A stretch of 64,000 nt of DNA from assembly GCF_000204055.1 (NCBI RefSeq), contig NW_006768782.1, forward strand, positions 372,836 to 436,835, written 5' to 3'. This DNA is from Melampsora larici-populina 98AG31 (taxonomy: Eukaryota > Basidiomycota > Pucciniomycetes > Pucciniales > Melampsoraceae). The notes under the pieces were generated by a model. That model searched no databases. It had not been told where the DNA came from and worked only from the letters and a program-made list of their open reading frames with translations. Within the stretch, counting starts at the first letter, position 1; the number at the start of each line of letters is the position of its first letter. This document shows, one piece after another, positions 35,078-48,681 of the stretch. The translations under genes were made by a program, and so were the position numbers.

Positions 35078-37671
35078 TCATGTTGCAACTGTCTCAATCT
35101 GCATATGAACTTCACTCTGATCTTTTTGCCTCTGTCGCTCCTTTCTACCCATACGCTTCTTGGGGGGCCCTTGAGCTCCATCAGCATGCTGAGCTGCCCC
35201 TCGCTTGCCATATTTGTTAAGCGCAGAGGAATCTGCAGGACCAGTTTGGTTGGCTTCGCCCCAACTTCTGTCCTTCAGCCTTCCACGAAGCTCCTTCAAC
35301 TTCTTTTTCCTCGTCGCGCTTTTCTTATCAGGCTCTGTACGATAGGGAGCTAGCTTACCCAAACCGATGATGTCATTCAGTTCGGCGTCTGTTGCCATCA
35401 GAATCTCGGCCGGGGTAATATTGAGTGGGTCAGGTTCAACTTCGGTGTACTTGAACCGAGTACGAAGATCGCCAATCTATTCACACCACATAAGTGATTG
35501 TTAATGTCGCATATCTTCGTCGATTGTGTCATATCCAATTCCATCGTTGAGACTCACGAGATCTTCATAATCCAGCTTATGGTATTCATCCAAGGCATCG
35601 AGTATTCGTTTCTTTCGTTTGTCCGATGGTAAAGCTTCGAGGTCAATGAGTTCCCGCTCAAGTTCTCCATTAGGCTCTTCTGCTTCTACTTCTTCTCCCA
35701 GAGTCTCACCGATGAACTTTTGCTTCTTGGATTGTTTTTTCTCGCGCTTCTTTTGCCGTTTAGAACCTTTGGGAGCTGGCGCCAACGGGTCATATGCATC
35801 TCCTCCTGGCTCAAAGTCTATTTGAGTATCATCGGCTTCGTACTCTTGGGGTGGGATTATGTCGTCGATATCAATGTCATCATCCCAGACAGGCTTCCCA
35901 TCGGGGTCCTGGAAGACATTTCGGATGAGCGGCTGATCAAAATGGATCTGAAATTCAAAGATAGATGTACCTCTTGACCGTAAAATTGATTGTTGAACGC
36001 ATTGCCCATTCGCCGATCGTGGCTGTCAGGATCAAAGTCACTTTCCAAGTCGAAATCGTCCATATTAAATTCTAGATTGAAGTGACAATGAATTAGTATC
36101 ACTAGGGTTGGGAGTGGTAGGATTAACGTTAGCTGGCTTACCTTCTGCTCCAGCGTTTTTCTTGATAACATCAAGTTTAGCCATTAAAGCAGTTCGCTTC
36201 AGTTCTTTGAGTCGATTCAGTTCGTCCATTTTCTGCTGCTTTTCTTCTCTCTTCCTGGCTTTTGCCGCTGCTCTTGCAGTCTTTCGGGCATCGTCTGTCC
36301 GACGAACGGAATGATCCATCTCTCGAGCATGGGTTACGATAGTCTGTGCTGAACTGCGGGACAATGAAATGAGAGAAAAACATCAGGCCTCAAATTTCAT
36401 AGTTAGCGCAAGGAAAGATAACACACTCTTCAAACCTAAAGTTATATTTGGCTTCGAACTCTTCCGCTTTCTCTACAAACTCTTCATCCTCATCGTCATC
36501 CTGAGTTTCATCAATCAATGTCCGTCCCGGGGCTTGTGATTTAGCCGCATGTGATGGATTAGTGGAATCTGATTGATGGCGTCGTCCTTCTGATTTCACT
36601 ATCTCGGCATATTTTGGTATCTTTTTGGCCTCCTTATCAATCCATCCTCGACCCAAGACGTAATTCTTCAAAAAAGTTTCATCATCCTCCCCTAGATTAT
36701 CTTCATTTGTCTTGACCACATTGGATGGTTCGGCTAGTGATTCGAAAGCCACACGAATATCTTCACGTCCCACTCGCTCCAAAAGAAAATTTTGATAATC
36801 TTCCTCGTCCTTTTCAGCTTCATCTAATGTTTTCTCTCTCGGAATCAGCAAATCTTCAACTTCATCTGAACTTCCGCCTTCACTTGCTTCGCCTTCTTTG
36901 GTAGCATTGTAGAATATCCGCTTAGTCTCTTCTCGAAGTATTTCAGCCTCTTCAGCCGGTGTTGGATCGAATTGTTTCTTCTCTTCAGATCCATCATTCA
37001 ATTTGACATCCTTTCCGGAGAGTAAAGCCTGCCTTTGATAGTCACGTAGGAGTAGGGGTTTCTGACGATGAGCGGATTCGTTGTCATTTTTCGTTTTGGT
37101 TCGGTTAGCTCGTGCAGCAGAATGCTGAGATTCTTCCTCTGGTCAAACAGCATACAATTTACAAATTTCAGATTAGACTTCCCATTCCTGAAAAGGCTCT
37201 GGACCCATTTTTTGGAAGTAAACAAAGAGAAAGAGTATTAACCTTGAAAGACTGGTTGACCTCCTTCGTAAAGTGTCGGATCAGATCTTTTGATCCTTGC
37301 AAGCGTTTTGAGAATTGCAGCATCCACTTCAGGAGTGATGAATTCGGCATCTGAATCCTCAGAAGATAAATCTTCATCTTCTGATTCCTCGTAATCTGGT
37401 CCGTATTTATCTTTCACTGTGAAGCAATAAAGCAAAATGATCAATTGAGATGAAAATCGGGCAAGATCTTTGGTTTTGCACTTCAGTTTTGCCAGATTGG
37501 CGCACACTTTGTTAGTTCTTCGCCTCGTTTGCGTGTTTCATACTTTTGGGCATATTGTTCGTTGAAGTTGAATCCATTTTCGGTTTGTTGCTCGGCTCTG
37601 CCTTTGCCTTTACCTTTGATGACTCGCTCACTAGATTCGGCAACAGTATCGAAGAGGTCGATGGGTGCCAT
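35078..37671 (-). CDS. KRI1: Kri1-like ribosome biogenesis factor
   Basis: Several exons on the minus strand encode a protein of about 700 residues. It starts 'MAPIDLFDTVAESS' and continues 'FNEQYAQKYETRKRGEELTKLKDKYG' (joined across the first intron), 'SEDSDAEFITPEVDAAILKTLARI', 'LLLRDYQRQALLSGK', 'RGWIDKEAKKIPKY', 'DDDEDEEFVEKAEEFEAKYNFRFEE', a Lys/Arg-rich segment 'RAAAKARKREEKQQKMDELNRL' and 'GKPVWDDDIDIDD'. The C-terminal Kri1 domain contains 'KLDYEDL', 'IGDLRTRFKYTEV' and 'PYRTEPDKKSATRKKKLKELRGR'. Kri1 works in the nucleolus with Krr1 in 40S subunit assembly and is essential in yeast. The acidic and basic blocks and the order of motifs match the family throughout. The start lies 336 bp from the divergent PUS9/RIB2-type gene, which suggests a shared promoter region. 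Confidence 0.92.
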
Positions 37672-38007
37672 TTTGTTCCAAATGATGAATCGCGATGTGT
37701 CAAGAAACAAGTCGACGAACGGTTTGGAACTTCCAAGAGGTCAAATTTTACTTTCTTTTTCTGCAACTCAAATTTTGAAGGTTGTGTAACCAGATATGCT
37801 TATACAGTACACCGGATATGTTTATAACGCAACTCCGAAAGTCTTGTAAATCACCGGCCTTCATAAACTTGTTGGCCACCTCAATGTATGCGTCCAAACC
37901 ATTTTTTGATTAACCGCAATTTGCGAAACGAAATCAAAGTCAATCTATTCGATCAACTACTTCAATCTCGCTCAATTCTATTGGTACATCGATCAGGACT
38001 CCCCTCC
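37672..38007. promoter_or_regulatory. Shared divergent promoter region of KRI1 and the pseudouridine synthase gene
   Basis: The two start codons face away from each other 336 bp apart with no gene between them, so both promoters must lie in or overlap this interval. Specific elements were not identified. Confidence 0.5.
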
Positions 38008-40521
38008 ATGGCTACAGCTTCCCCAGCTCATATACACACTTCTGCGGCTAAGTAGTAAGCCCACCCACCAGCTACCGGAGCACGCTGAAACTGAGGAAGA
38101 CTATCTTTCTGTCACTGTGGTAATTCCCTCGCTCGAAGTGAGGTTAAACCGGAGTGGTATTTTGAAAAAGGTTTACGAAAAGTGAAGCCTTACCTATTCA
38201 AGTACTCAACTTATGCCAAGGTAAATCCAATGTACTTAAGATCATAAGGCTTTCCATGTCCTGGCTTATGTTTTTAACCGGACCAACAGGAAAGATGGAG
38301 GGGGCGAAGTGTAATTGACGTGTTCAGGTGCGCGTCTAGGTTCGATTGCCCAATGATCATTCAGAATGCGTGCAAATATACTGACAAGATGTTAATTTTC
38401 TATATAGCTCTGACTTCAGGTTAGTGACTAAAGAGAACTTGATTCTACTACGAGCTTGACATCCAATTTTAACGCAGAATACGTGTATCACTCACACCCG
38501 CCTTCTAGAGACCGTAGCCCTGAATACTATGTCAGTCAAGAGAAGTCCTCACGGTTGCGAGACTTTCATTTTACTGATTCGAACCGCACACGATTTGATT
38601 AGGCTCAAGCCGTAGCTTCCGGTGTGTCAATTTTTACCCTTGAGGATATTTTCTTTGGCCAGCGCTAACTAGCCAAGACGCATTCACTATCTCTAATGGT
38701 CTTCAAAGGTGTTATCAAGATCAACGGAAAAACTATCACACAAGATCTTATCATCCGAAATGGTGATCTGATCACTAATACATTACATCGACATGAGCCA
38801 CCAGTGATCGGAGATCCTGTCAGAATCCTCCATCGCGATGATGTCAAAGGTTTACTTGTGGTCGAAAAACCTGGAAGTATGCCAGTGAGTGTTCATCTCA
38901 TTATGATCTCGACACAACATCAAGCTTCACAAATCTGCATTTTTGTGCTATTGAGAAATTTACAGATTCATCCAACGGGTCGATATAACTATAACACCTT
39001 GTTATCAATCCTCAAATTCGATTACGATCTTCCATTGGTTCACAGTGAGTTTCTCGCATGGATGTTCGACCATGATACTCAACCACAAAATGCTGATTGC
39101 CTGTTTGTATTGCGTAGCTAGCAATCGTTTGGATCGTCTAACTTCAGGCGTGATGATTTGCGCGTTGACAATTGAAGCATCCCGTGGCTTGTCAGCTTAC
39201 TTTGGCCAAGAAGGTGCCGTGAAGAAAGAATATATTGCCAGGTGCCGAGGTAATTTCCCAGAGTAAGTGCAACCACTCCATCGAAAATAACCATGGTATC
39301 CTCGCATCCTCCTTGACTCTGTTTTCCGCGCCTTCCTGGTCAGCGAGGAGATTGTGTGTGAGGAACCCCTTTTAACCATCGACCGACAGGTGGGACTTAA
39401 TGTCGTCCATCCTGAAGGAAAGGTTTGTCCGAGTCTCTCTTTTGGATCCACGGTAGATTAGTATTGAATGAGATCAATCATTCCTATTCACATCTAGCAT
39501 GCTAAAACGTTCTTCAAGAAGATGTCATACGACAGACAGACAGACTCCAGTGTAGTTCATTGTACGAGCCCTCGTTTCTCCTTACTTCCAGTGATATCCG
39601 AATTGGACCCGATTCTTGGCCTCTGACAGTTACCTTTACTAGGTCGTCCTATCACTGGGCGGTCTCATCAAATCCGTGTTCATCTCCAGTTTCTAGGACA
39701 CCCAATCTTAAATGATGTGATATATTGTAGTAATGTAGCTTGGGGCCCTGAAGGTGGCAAGGGTGGAATATTTAGTTCACCTACAGATCAAAGGCCAAAA
39801 TCAAGCGAGAAAGAGGAAGCAATAGAATCGGTCGCGCATGAAGTTCCCATTGAAGCTAATCTTGAAGCATCAGAAGAAAATTCGCGTCCTAAACGTTCGG
39901 GATCAGCTATCAAGCTGGGTAGGGGTCAACGACAAGGAATTTCTCAAAACGACTCAGGAAAACGTGCTCGATTGAATCCAGAAGATCCGGATTCAGGCAA
40001 TTGCAGTGGGATTGCCTTTAATGAAACAGCTCGAGCGGTAGTGAATGAATTGAGGAAGGCTAGAGACATCGAAGATGGATTTGGACGTGAGAAGGATACG
40101 ATTTGTATTGATCGAGCTTTTAAAACACCGACAGAATTATTGAACTCACAGGTTGATAAAAAGAATGATGATGCAAAACAAGAAGATGGAATTGAAAGCA
40201 GTCAACCTGATCATCATGAGTTTTGTTCAGATTGTGGTATACCTCTCTTACCGGATCCAAAACCTGAACAACTTTTCATCTATTTACATGCATTTAGGTC
40301 AGTCTCTTGTTGCTATATCTAGTTTTTTCAAAAGTTGATTTGTATAAGCTCAAAATAATTGAACTTATCAGAGATTAAGACAAAATAATTGATTGATGTT
40401 TTATTTTGTGTGAAAAAATATCTTTAGATATCATACAGATGCTTGGGACTTTTCTAGTGGTTTACCTTGGTGGGCAGATGAAGAGAAGTGGAAGGAAAGG
40501 CAGATCGAAACAATTGAGTAA
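38008..40521 (+). CDS. PUS9: RluA-type tRNA pseudouridine synthase (PUS9/RIB2-like)
   Basis: A multi-exon gene starting '[14 protein letters not shown]'. Recognisable segments in order are '[17 protein letters not shown]', '[11 protein letters not shown]' (S4-like region), '[18 protein letters not shown]', '[17 protein letters not shown]', '[18 protein letters not shown]', the catalytic '[11 protein letters not shown]' (Asp nucleophile), '[12 protein letters not shown]', 'VVHPEGK' and '[17 protein letters not shown]'. A Ser/Lys-rich insert follows, then a C-terminal '[31 protein letters not shown]' tail ending at 40521. In yeast, Pus9 and Rib2/Pus8 make pseudouridine 32 in tRNAs; no deaminase domain of the Rib2 type follows here, so PUS9-type is preferred. 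The presumed N-terminal exon (from 38008) is the least certain part. Confidence 0.85.
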
Positions 40522-42580
40522 TTCACATTTGTCTTTCATGTTGTATATAGATCAAAAATAATCGTGAAGATGAAACGATAAAGGAAAATTAGAGCTGAAT
40601 AATATTCCCTGTGGCGAGCTTCAGATCGTGATCATCAATCATCGAAGCAAATGACACCTGAAGTTGACAAAAAGAACTGTCACGAAAACTTTTAAAGAGG
40701 ATAAGGGTATGTTTAGCTAGCTTTTTTGAGTGAGCTTGCAAGCAAACCAATTTTTGGTCTCAGGTAGGGTTCTCAAAAAATGTCAAAGAAAGCAGCAAAA
40801 AATGAGATGAGAGGACGCCTGTGGGTCAAGGGATTTGTTACATATTCAAGCTTACATAGGCTTTCTCGCACATGTTGTTTTGCAAACGTCCGTTGATTGA
40901 TCCTCACTTTACAGATGGCTCATGTTGTAGCTGCTGTGAAGGCAATTTATGATCATCTCATATATATTCTGCTTCATTCACAACAGGATCCAGACAAGAA
41001 GATCCCACGTGGATACAAAGGTTGATGGTGCAAGGGTTTTGATTTTGATGGTGAAACTAATCACTTGAGCCATTGGGGCCATTGATATGGGCAAAAAAAG
41101 CTTTGTCCAAATTGTCATCTGGAAAAGGTGGCTGTACTTGTATTTCTCAAGACTTAACAAAGCCACTCAATCAAAAGGGATGTAGGACACCTTTCTAAAT
41201 TCTAGGTGCCCCAAATTTGGAAGTCAAAAGACTCACTCAAATCTTTTTGGTATGGCAAAACTCAACAAGCTTTGCCCTGGTGTTGCATTGATGACCCCCT
41301 GCTGCAAGTCACTTTCCTCTTGGCTAACCCAGCTGTGGTCCTTTGATCCAGATGGTGGGCTAGACAAACAGTTTGCAAGCTGTATCACGACTACCAGTTG
41401 TAGAGATGCTACCTAGAATCCAAAAAGATGAGGTATACTCAAACATAGGTTCCTTTGGACCAACAAAAGCCTTACCAGACATCACACTAGACTCTTGACC
41501 CTCTCTGAGTCTGACCCCGTAATCCAGACCATCCCATTAACTCACCCACCAATTATGAAACAAGAGTTTCACAAGTAAGATGATCACAAGCTCTTGTGGT
41601 TAGTTACTCATTCAATATAAACATCTTCATTGAAAGAATTCCAGAACCTCTTTGCACATATGCACAACTTTCAAAAGAAAGAAAAAAACAGTAGACACCA
41701 TACAGACCAAAACAAATTCAAACATACTTTCAAAAGCCTTAATAACAAGAGTCTAGTAAAATTCAACTTCTTTTACTTTTCAAAAAAAAACAAATTTAAC
41801 ATTCGAGAGAAACATATTATTATTAATGTTAACAAACATAATCAATCAATCAATCAAAACACAAAGCTTGATTTGAATAAGATAAGAATAAACAATCATG
41901 TCAAATAAAATTTATGGTCATCATGCAAAAAGAAAAAAGAAAAAAACAAACAGACAGAATAATTTATCAAGTTTTGGTCTATGTAACACTGAATCATAAA
42001 GATTGAAATGGGAAATAAAAAAACAAAAAAACAAAAAAAAAGTCCTTAAAAGGTAAAAAGAAAAATTGAAAATCTTTTCAAGAATTTAAAAGTTCAGTTT
42101 TTCAAATCAAATTGTCTTTTTTTTCATTATTCTGAATTCAAAAGAAAAAGAAGCAGAAAAAAAATCAACAAAACGAACCAAACCAAACTGTTTTTTTTGT
42201 GGAGAAAAGAAAAAGATGATGAGAATGAGAATGATATATCAAGTGGTCATAAAAAGAGAAAGACATGATACAAAAATAGAAACTAAATGGAATCAAAGTG
42301 AAAAGAGAAACACTAGTTTGATAATAAGAAAAAGATAAGTAAAAAGTAAATCACTTCAGAGATCAAAACCTTGGCATATAAAAATAAAGACGAATTGGTT
42401 AAAAGAAAAGAAGGAAAAAGTTCAATCAAAGAAAACAACAACAAATCGAAAATGTGAAAAAAGAAATTCATGCAGTCAAGAAATCAAAAAAAATCAATTG
42501 ATAAAAAAAGAAAAAGAAAAAAAAACATTAAATGAGTGTAGGATGAGTTTATAAATGAAGAAAAGAAAAAGCTGATGTCT
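40522..42580. other. AT-rich intergenic region
   Basis: About 2 kb between convergent genes. From about 41650 it is dominated by A-rich runs (AAAGAAAAAGAAAA-like) on the plus strand, which would be T-rich 3' UTR or downstream sequence for the minus-strand phosphatase gene. No gene was recognised. Confidence 0.5.
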
Positions 42581-44110
<1,530 letters not shown>

Positions 44111-44831
44111 GTCTTATAAACTTTCAATTCGATTCGATATCTATATAGCTTCAATTCGATTTCTTTTCGGTTTTCGTTTTTCGTTTTCCGTTTTAGTGGT
44201 TGAGGTTAGTTTGTGATTGAGATGAGGATGAGTGATTTCTTCGTTTTTGCTGTTCAGGTGAATTGAGTTTGAGTTTTTATAGTTAGAGTGAAGAGAGTCT
44301 GTCAGTCTGACTAACACTTGACTAGTGAAAGTAAAACTAAAATCCAGAAAACCAGGAACAAATTCAGTCAAAGTCTCTATGTACTTAGTATGTGCATACA
44401 TACATAGATGGCTCATCTTAAAATTTAGTACCTAAACTTGATCAAATCAGTTCAACTTGAAACTTTCAATCTGACCTGAACTCAATACAACTGATCCTTC
44501 ATCGATTTCGACCATACATAAGTACTTACAACTCATCCTCATCGTCGCTTCATACTTGGTCATTTTTTCAATTCTACCTTCTTTTAAAGCTCAAATTCCC
44601 TTCCGCAAATCAATACATACAAATCTCGATCGCCTCTTAGAAATTCAATCACCCTCACCGAATCTCACCGAAATAAAAAAACCCAACCATCGTATCATTT
44701 GACTACAATTTAGATCACCAGTTTGATCAAAATTAAAAAAAGGTACAAGCTATGATTGGGAGATCTTGTTTGCCTTTTGTGCCTTTTGGAGATCAGAAAA
44801 CCTAGCTTGTGATCAAAGTGACATGGATATT
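44111..44831. other. Upstream region of the phosphatase gene
   Basis: No gene was recognised. It should hold the 5' UTR and promoter of the minus-strand phosphatase. Confidence 0.4.
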
Positions 44832-44833
44832 TA

Positions 44834-45041
44834 CGGTACTCAAAACAATCAGGTTCGTGCTACCTTTCTTGAAAACCTGCTTTCAAAATGTCGTTTTTGT
44901 GGGGAAAATGAACTGTAGAAAAATCCAAAAACAAAGTTCCAGCGAATTCCCAGGAATTCCCCCGCCAAAAGGTCAACTTTGAATCTATGGTTTTGACATT
45001 TTTTGAAAAAGGTGGCACGAACCTGATTGTTTTGAGTACCG
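44834..45041. mobile_element. 208-bp MITE with TA duplication
   Basis: The ends read CGGTACTCAAAACAATCAGG and its complement; inverted repeats extend to about 35 bp with one mismatch. TA flanks both sides (44832-44833 and 45042-45043), indicating Tc1/mariner-type mobilisation. No coding capacity. Confidence 0.88.
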
Positions 45042-45423
45042 TAAATGAAAAATGAATAGGCCTTGACTGTTCAGGGACGAAAAATGATCCAGTTTAGCCA
45101 TCGAACAAACCTACAGGCTATATGTCAGACAATATCTCCTCTCTCTTTATCGCCTGCTGTGCCTGAAAAACTATAATTGGCTGAGTAATAAACACGTGAT
45201 ACTCAATAGTTTGCTAGTTTCCATGAGTTTTCAGAATCAGATGGATGTATAGTGCGTGGAGGCAAGTCCTTGTCATTCTTAAATTGAGAAAATACTCGAA
45301 GAATTTTCAAAATGACCCCACGGGGCCGACTTTCAGACCCTTCAATCAAGTCGGCTTTCCACTTTCCCATTCATCGAGATCGATCAGCTTCTGTGATTCC
45401 AATCACAACAACCCCGATTCACC

Positions 45424-45570
45424 GTGAGCATCAGCAGACTTGTGATTCCCGTTTCTCGCCCGCCGGCAGGACGGATTTCAAAAATCAAAGCTTCTGCGCA
45501 GTCGACACAGCATCCCTCAAAGCATCCAATTACCAAATCCAAACAGAGAACGCGAGTCATTGAGTAATTG
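45424..45570 (+). repeat. Diverged direct repeat, copy 1
   Basis: GTGAGCATCAGCAGACTTGT, then a CGCCCGCCG-type block followed by GGACGGAT, then 'GCGCAGTCGACACAGCAT', resemble 46087-46240 in the same order and spacing. Confidence 0.7.
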
Positions 45571-46036
45571 GTTCCAACCTTTCTCTCTGGAAGTGGCTCA
45601 TGCTTTTAGGTTCGGATGTGAAATACAAAGAATCAAAATGGATACATCATCACATGCTGATCCATCCATTTTAATCAGGCCAAGGCAATGATTGGTGATG
45701 ATATGTGCAAAATACACAGACTCTGTCTATACTATTGCCAGGAGGAGGACGTTATGCACTTGCACAAAAAAGTAGATGAAAGTGCTAATGAACATCCATC
45801 ATGCTACCGCTGAGCATCTCCGTTTTGCAAGGTCCTTCAATAGCATTCTGATTATGCAGAAGTAGATTTTGATGTTGAGTGATATTGGATGAGAAGTGAG
45901 CTGCAATGAGTTGAGATTACAAAAAGTGCATTTGGAATAGTTCCAAGCAGAATTTGAGATTGTTGACGGTACGGAGTTGTGATGCTTAATTTCTCTATTT
46001 GTAATTCCAAATGAGTAACATCTGGCCGTCCCACAG

Positions 46037-46240
46037 GCGGGAATTGGGTTGCACAAAGGGGCCAATGTTCACAATTCACCACTATGGTGAGCATCAGCAG
46101 AGTTGTGGTTCCCAATTCCCGCCCGCCGCCAGGACGGATCACAATTTGTAAATTTCCTGCGCAGTCAACGCAGCATGCCTCATCCGGTCACAAGCATCCA
46201 TTTACCAATTCCCAAAAAGAACGCAAGATATTCAGTCATT
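46037..46240 (+). repeat. Direct repeat copy 2 with an adjoining inverted repeat
   Basis: The block from 46087 parallels 45424-45570. In addition GGCGGGAATTGGG (46037-46049) is complementary to CCCAATTCCCGCC (46111-46123). A related 'GCGGGAATCGGCTTGCACACTAGGG' motif occurs near 52693, so these may be terminal fragments of one unidentified element. Confidence 0.65.
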
Positions 46241-46753
46241 GGTAATGCCCTTGTTGACTGAGGTTGTGCGGAATCAAGGCTCTCTCCAAGGTGGGCATGA
46301 CACAGGTGAGGGTCGTAAGGAACCTTTGGCCCTTTTCAGACAACCCACCAACAGTGTTGCAAAGATGGTGAGCTGTGCTCAGGTTATCAATTCTCATATT
46401 TCAGGATAGGTAGCAGACACCATTTGGCGAGGTCCTTCTAAAGCATTATTTTGGAATACAACAGGGCAGGTCAAGTATGGCACTTTTTTGCTCATTTATG
46501 GGCCAAAACAAGTGAAAAAGTGGCCTACTTACCTGCCCTAATTGTTCACAATCATATGATATGATGTTGATGAGCTGTGATGACAAGATTCAAACAATAG
46601 GAAGAGTTGAATGGGAAGCTTAGTTAATTTTAGGGTGGGATATTGGTCTTGAATTGTGGAAATGTCAATATCCTTTGGTACACTGTTAAACGTTGTGGTG
46701 ATCTATTTATGATATTAAGCAAAAAAATTAATCATCTTCACTTTACCAAGTTA

Positions 46754-46879
46754 CAGTCGTTCCACATTCTGTTGTCAATCTGAAATTTAATAAAATAATA
46801 AATTGGCCAATACAGGCCAATTTATGCTTATAAGTAGCCTTCAATTGAGATTGGGATATCTCGACTGAAGCTGTTGACC
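46754..46879 (+). repeat. Left terminal inverted repeat, copy B
   Basis: Complementary to 50928-51049 with few mismatches and a 4-nt indel. It contains TTGGCC-AATACA-GGCCAA and a degenerate TCGAGATATCCCAATCTC-type palindrome, in the same order as in copy A. Confidence 0.9.
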
Positions 46880-46985
46880 GTTTCATCCACCTCCATAACC
46901 CTTGATCCCACCACACTCCATAACCCTCGATATCACCACAACACTTCCTATTCGACACATCAGATTCCAATTCCTTCCACTCAAA

Positions 46986-48112
46986 ATGCCGTTCATCAAG
47001 TACAGCGCTGAAGTCAAAGTTATTGCCGTCAACAAATTGCTTCGAGGTCAATCAATCGACGAAATCAACGACAAACTTACCACCGACATCTGTCCACGTT
47101 CTTTCTCACGATGGAAGTTACTCTACGAACGTACCCACGCTGTAGTCAGAGACCCGGATACCTATGAGAAACGAGGTCGTCACACCATCTATTTGGCCGA
47201 AGATTGTGCATTCATGGTCGAGCTCATCGATGACGATCCAACTCTATTCCTTGACGAGATCCAGTTGGCGATGTACAATCATACCGATACCCCTGCATCT
47301 TTACAGACCATCGCCAACGACTTGAAAGAACGGCTCTGTCTTACGGTTCACAAAGCTTCCAAGGTCGATCCCAATCAATCACCCAAGCTTCGAACTGATT
47401 ATTCAATTCGGCTTGCCAATATCCCACACAAATGTCTTGTGTTCATGGGTAAGCTTGATTCCTTTTTTCTGTCTTTGATAACTGACTCAATAACTGACCT
47501 GTAGCATGACTATTGCATCAATTAGACGAGACCGGGCTCCAAACACTAGATGTGATGCGCTCAAAGGTTCGATCCAAGCAAGGCAAACGTCCACCAAAAT
47601 TGAAACAAAAGCGACTTGGACCTCACTACAGCATGCTTGCAGCTGTATGTGAGATGGGATTGTTGGCAGCCCACTCACAAGTTGGTTCCTATCTTCGAGT
47701 CGACTTTGAGGCGTTCTTGAAGCACCTCCTGGTAAGTTGTTCATCTCTTTAAGCTTCTGGTTGATAATCATTCAAACTGATGATGTATCAATTCCAGCTT
47801 CCAGTGATGAATCCGTATCCAGCTCGTAATTCGGTCTTGGTGTTGGACAACGCCACCATTCATCGCGGTGGAGCGATCGAAGAGATGTGCGAAGAGATGG
47901 GGATTCTCATACGCTATCTACCACCCCTTTCGCCGGATTTCAACCCCATCGAGCGGCTCTTCAATGTATTTAAAGACAGGCTTAGGAGGAACCGGATGTT
48001 GGATAATGCTGTTGATAAGCTGGGTTGTATGCTAGTGGTGATGAGCGAGGTTTGTACCAGCTCATTGATAATGAGTCTTTACAAGACTTGTGGATATTTC
48101 AATACCGGGTAA
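46986..48112 (+). CDS. Tc1/mariner-type DD34E transposase
   Basis: Three exons (46986-47448, 47526-47731, 47798-48112) join to 327 residues. The N-terminus carries a helix-turn-helix ('FIKYSAEVKVIAVNKLL' to 'RSFSRWKLLYERT') and a second helical segment ('FLDEIQLAMYNHTDT'). The catalytic core has the first Asp in 'VFMDETGLQ', formed exactly at the first splice join. The second Asp is in 'VLDNATIHRGG', and the Glu in 'SPDFNPIERLF' lies 34 residues later, giving a DD34E triad. It would cut and paste the element at its TIRs into TA sites. I chose the ATG at 46986 because homology with copy A begins there ('MPFIKYS'). Confidence 0.93.
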
Positions 48113-48681
48113 TCATCTTAATCTTTAAAGGACTTATTGTATGATTACAGTTTCACTTTTAAATCATCACTACAAGTCCAGCAGCCTGTTTCAAAAAAAA
48201 CTTCTTTATTTGTGTTTAAGAAATCAAAAAGGGCTCTCATACCCATTCTGCGTTTTTTTCCTACTGCCCCAAGTTTCTATGAGAGAATTGATGATTCAAG
48301 AGTTTCTTTTCATGGATCAAGTTTTAATTTTTTGAATAAAATCTGAGCAATCAAAGAAACCACACATCTCAGAAGTCAAAAGATGTAGAAATCTCCTGAT
48401 GAACCTGAATGTTATTTTCAAGTCTTATCAATGGATTTATCAAATCAAAAAATAAGACGGGAGAGCACTAGAAAATTTTACTTCTCATTTGAATTGTCTC
48501 TCACTTGGGGCAGAGTCTCATCTTATGGATCAATACATCACAAAATCATGTTTTTAATTTCAGCAGTACATATAACCAGTCATACAGTTGTTTGGGGGGG
48601 TTAATAATGAATACAACAATAATCTGTTGAGCTACAAGGATAAGTAATGTTTACAAGACTGATTACCAATTGCATAATCTT

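Larger units (their letters stand above)
45044..46693. other. Intergenic with a diverged direct repeat and an inverted repeat
   Basis: No gene was recognised. Two related 150-bp blocks (45424-45570 and 46087-46240) and a local inverted repeat are listed separately. Confidence 0.4.

Noticed and set aside
46902..46985. N-terminal extension of the copy B transposase
   Set aside because: It would start at a non-ATG codon and is not shared with copy A, whose homology begins at the ATG corresponding to 46986.
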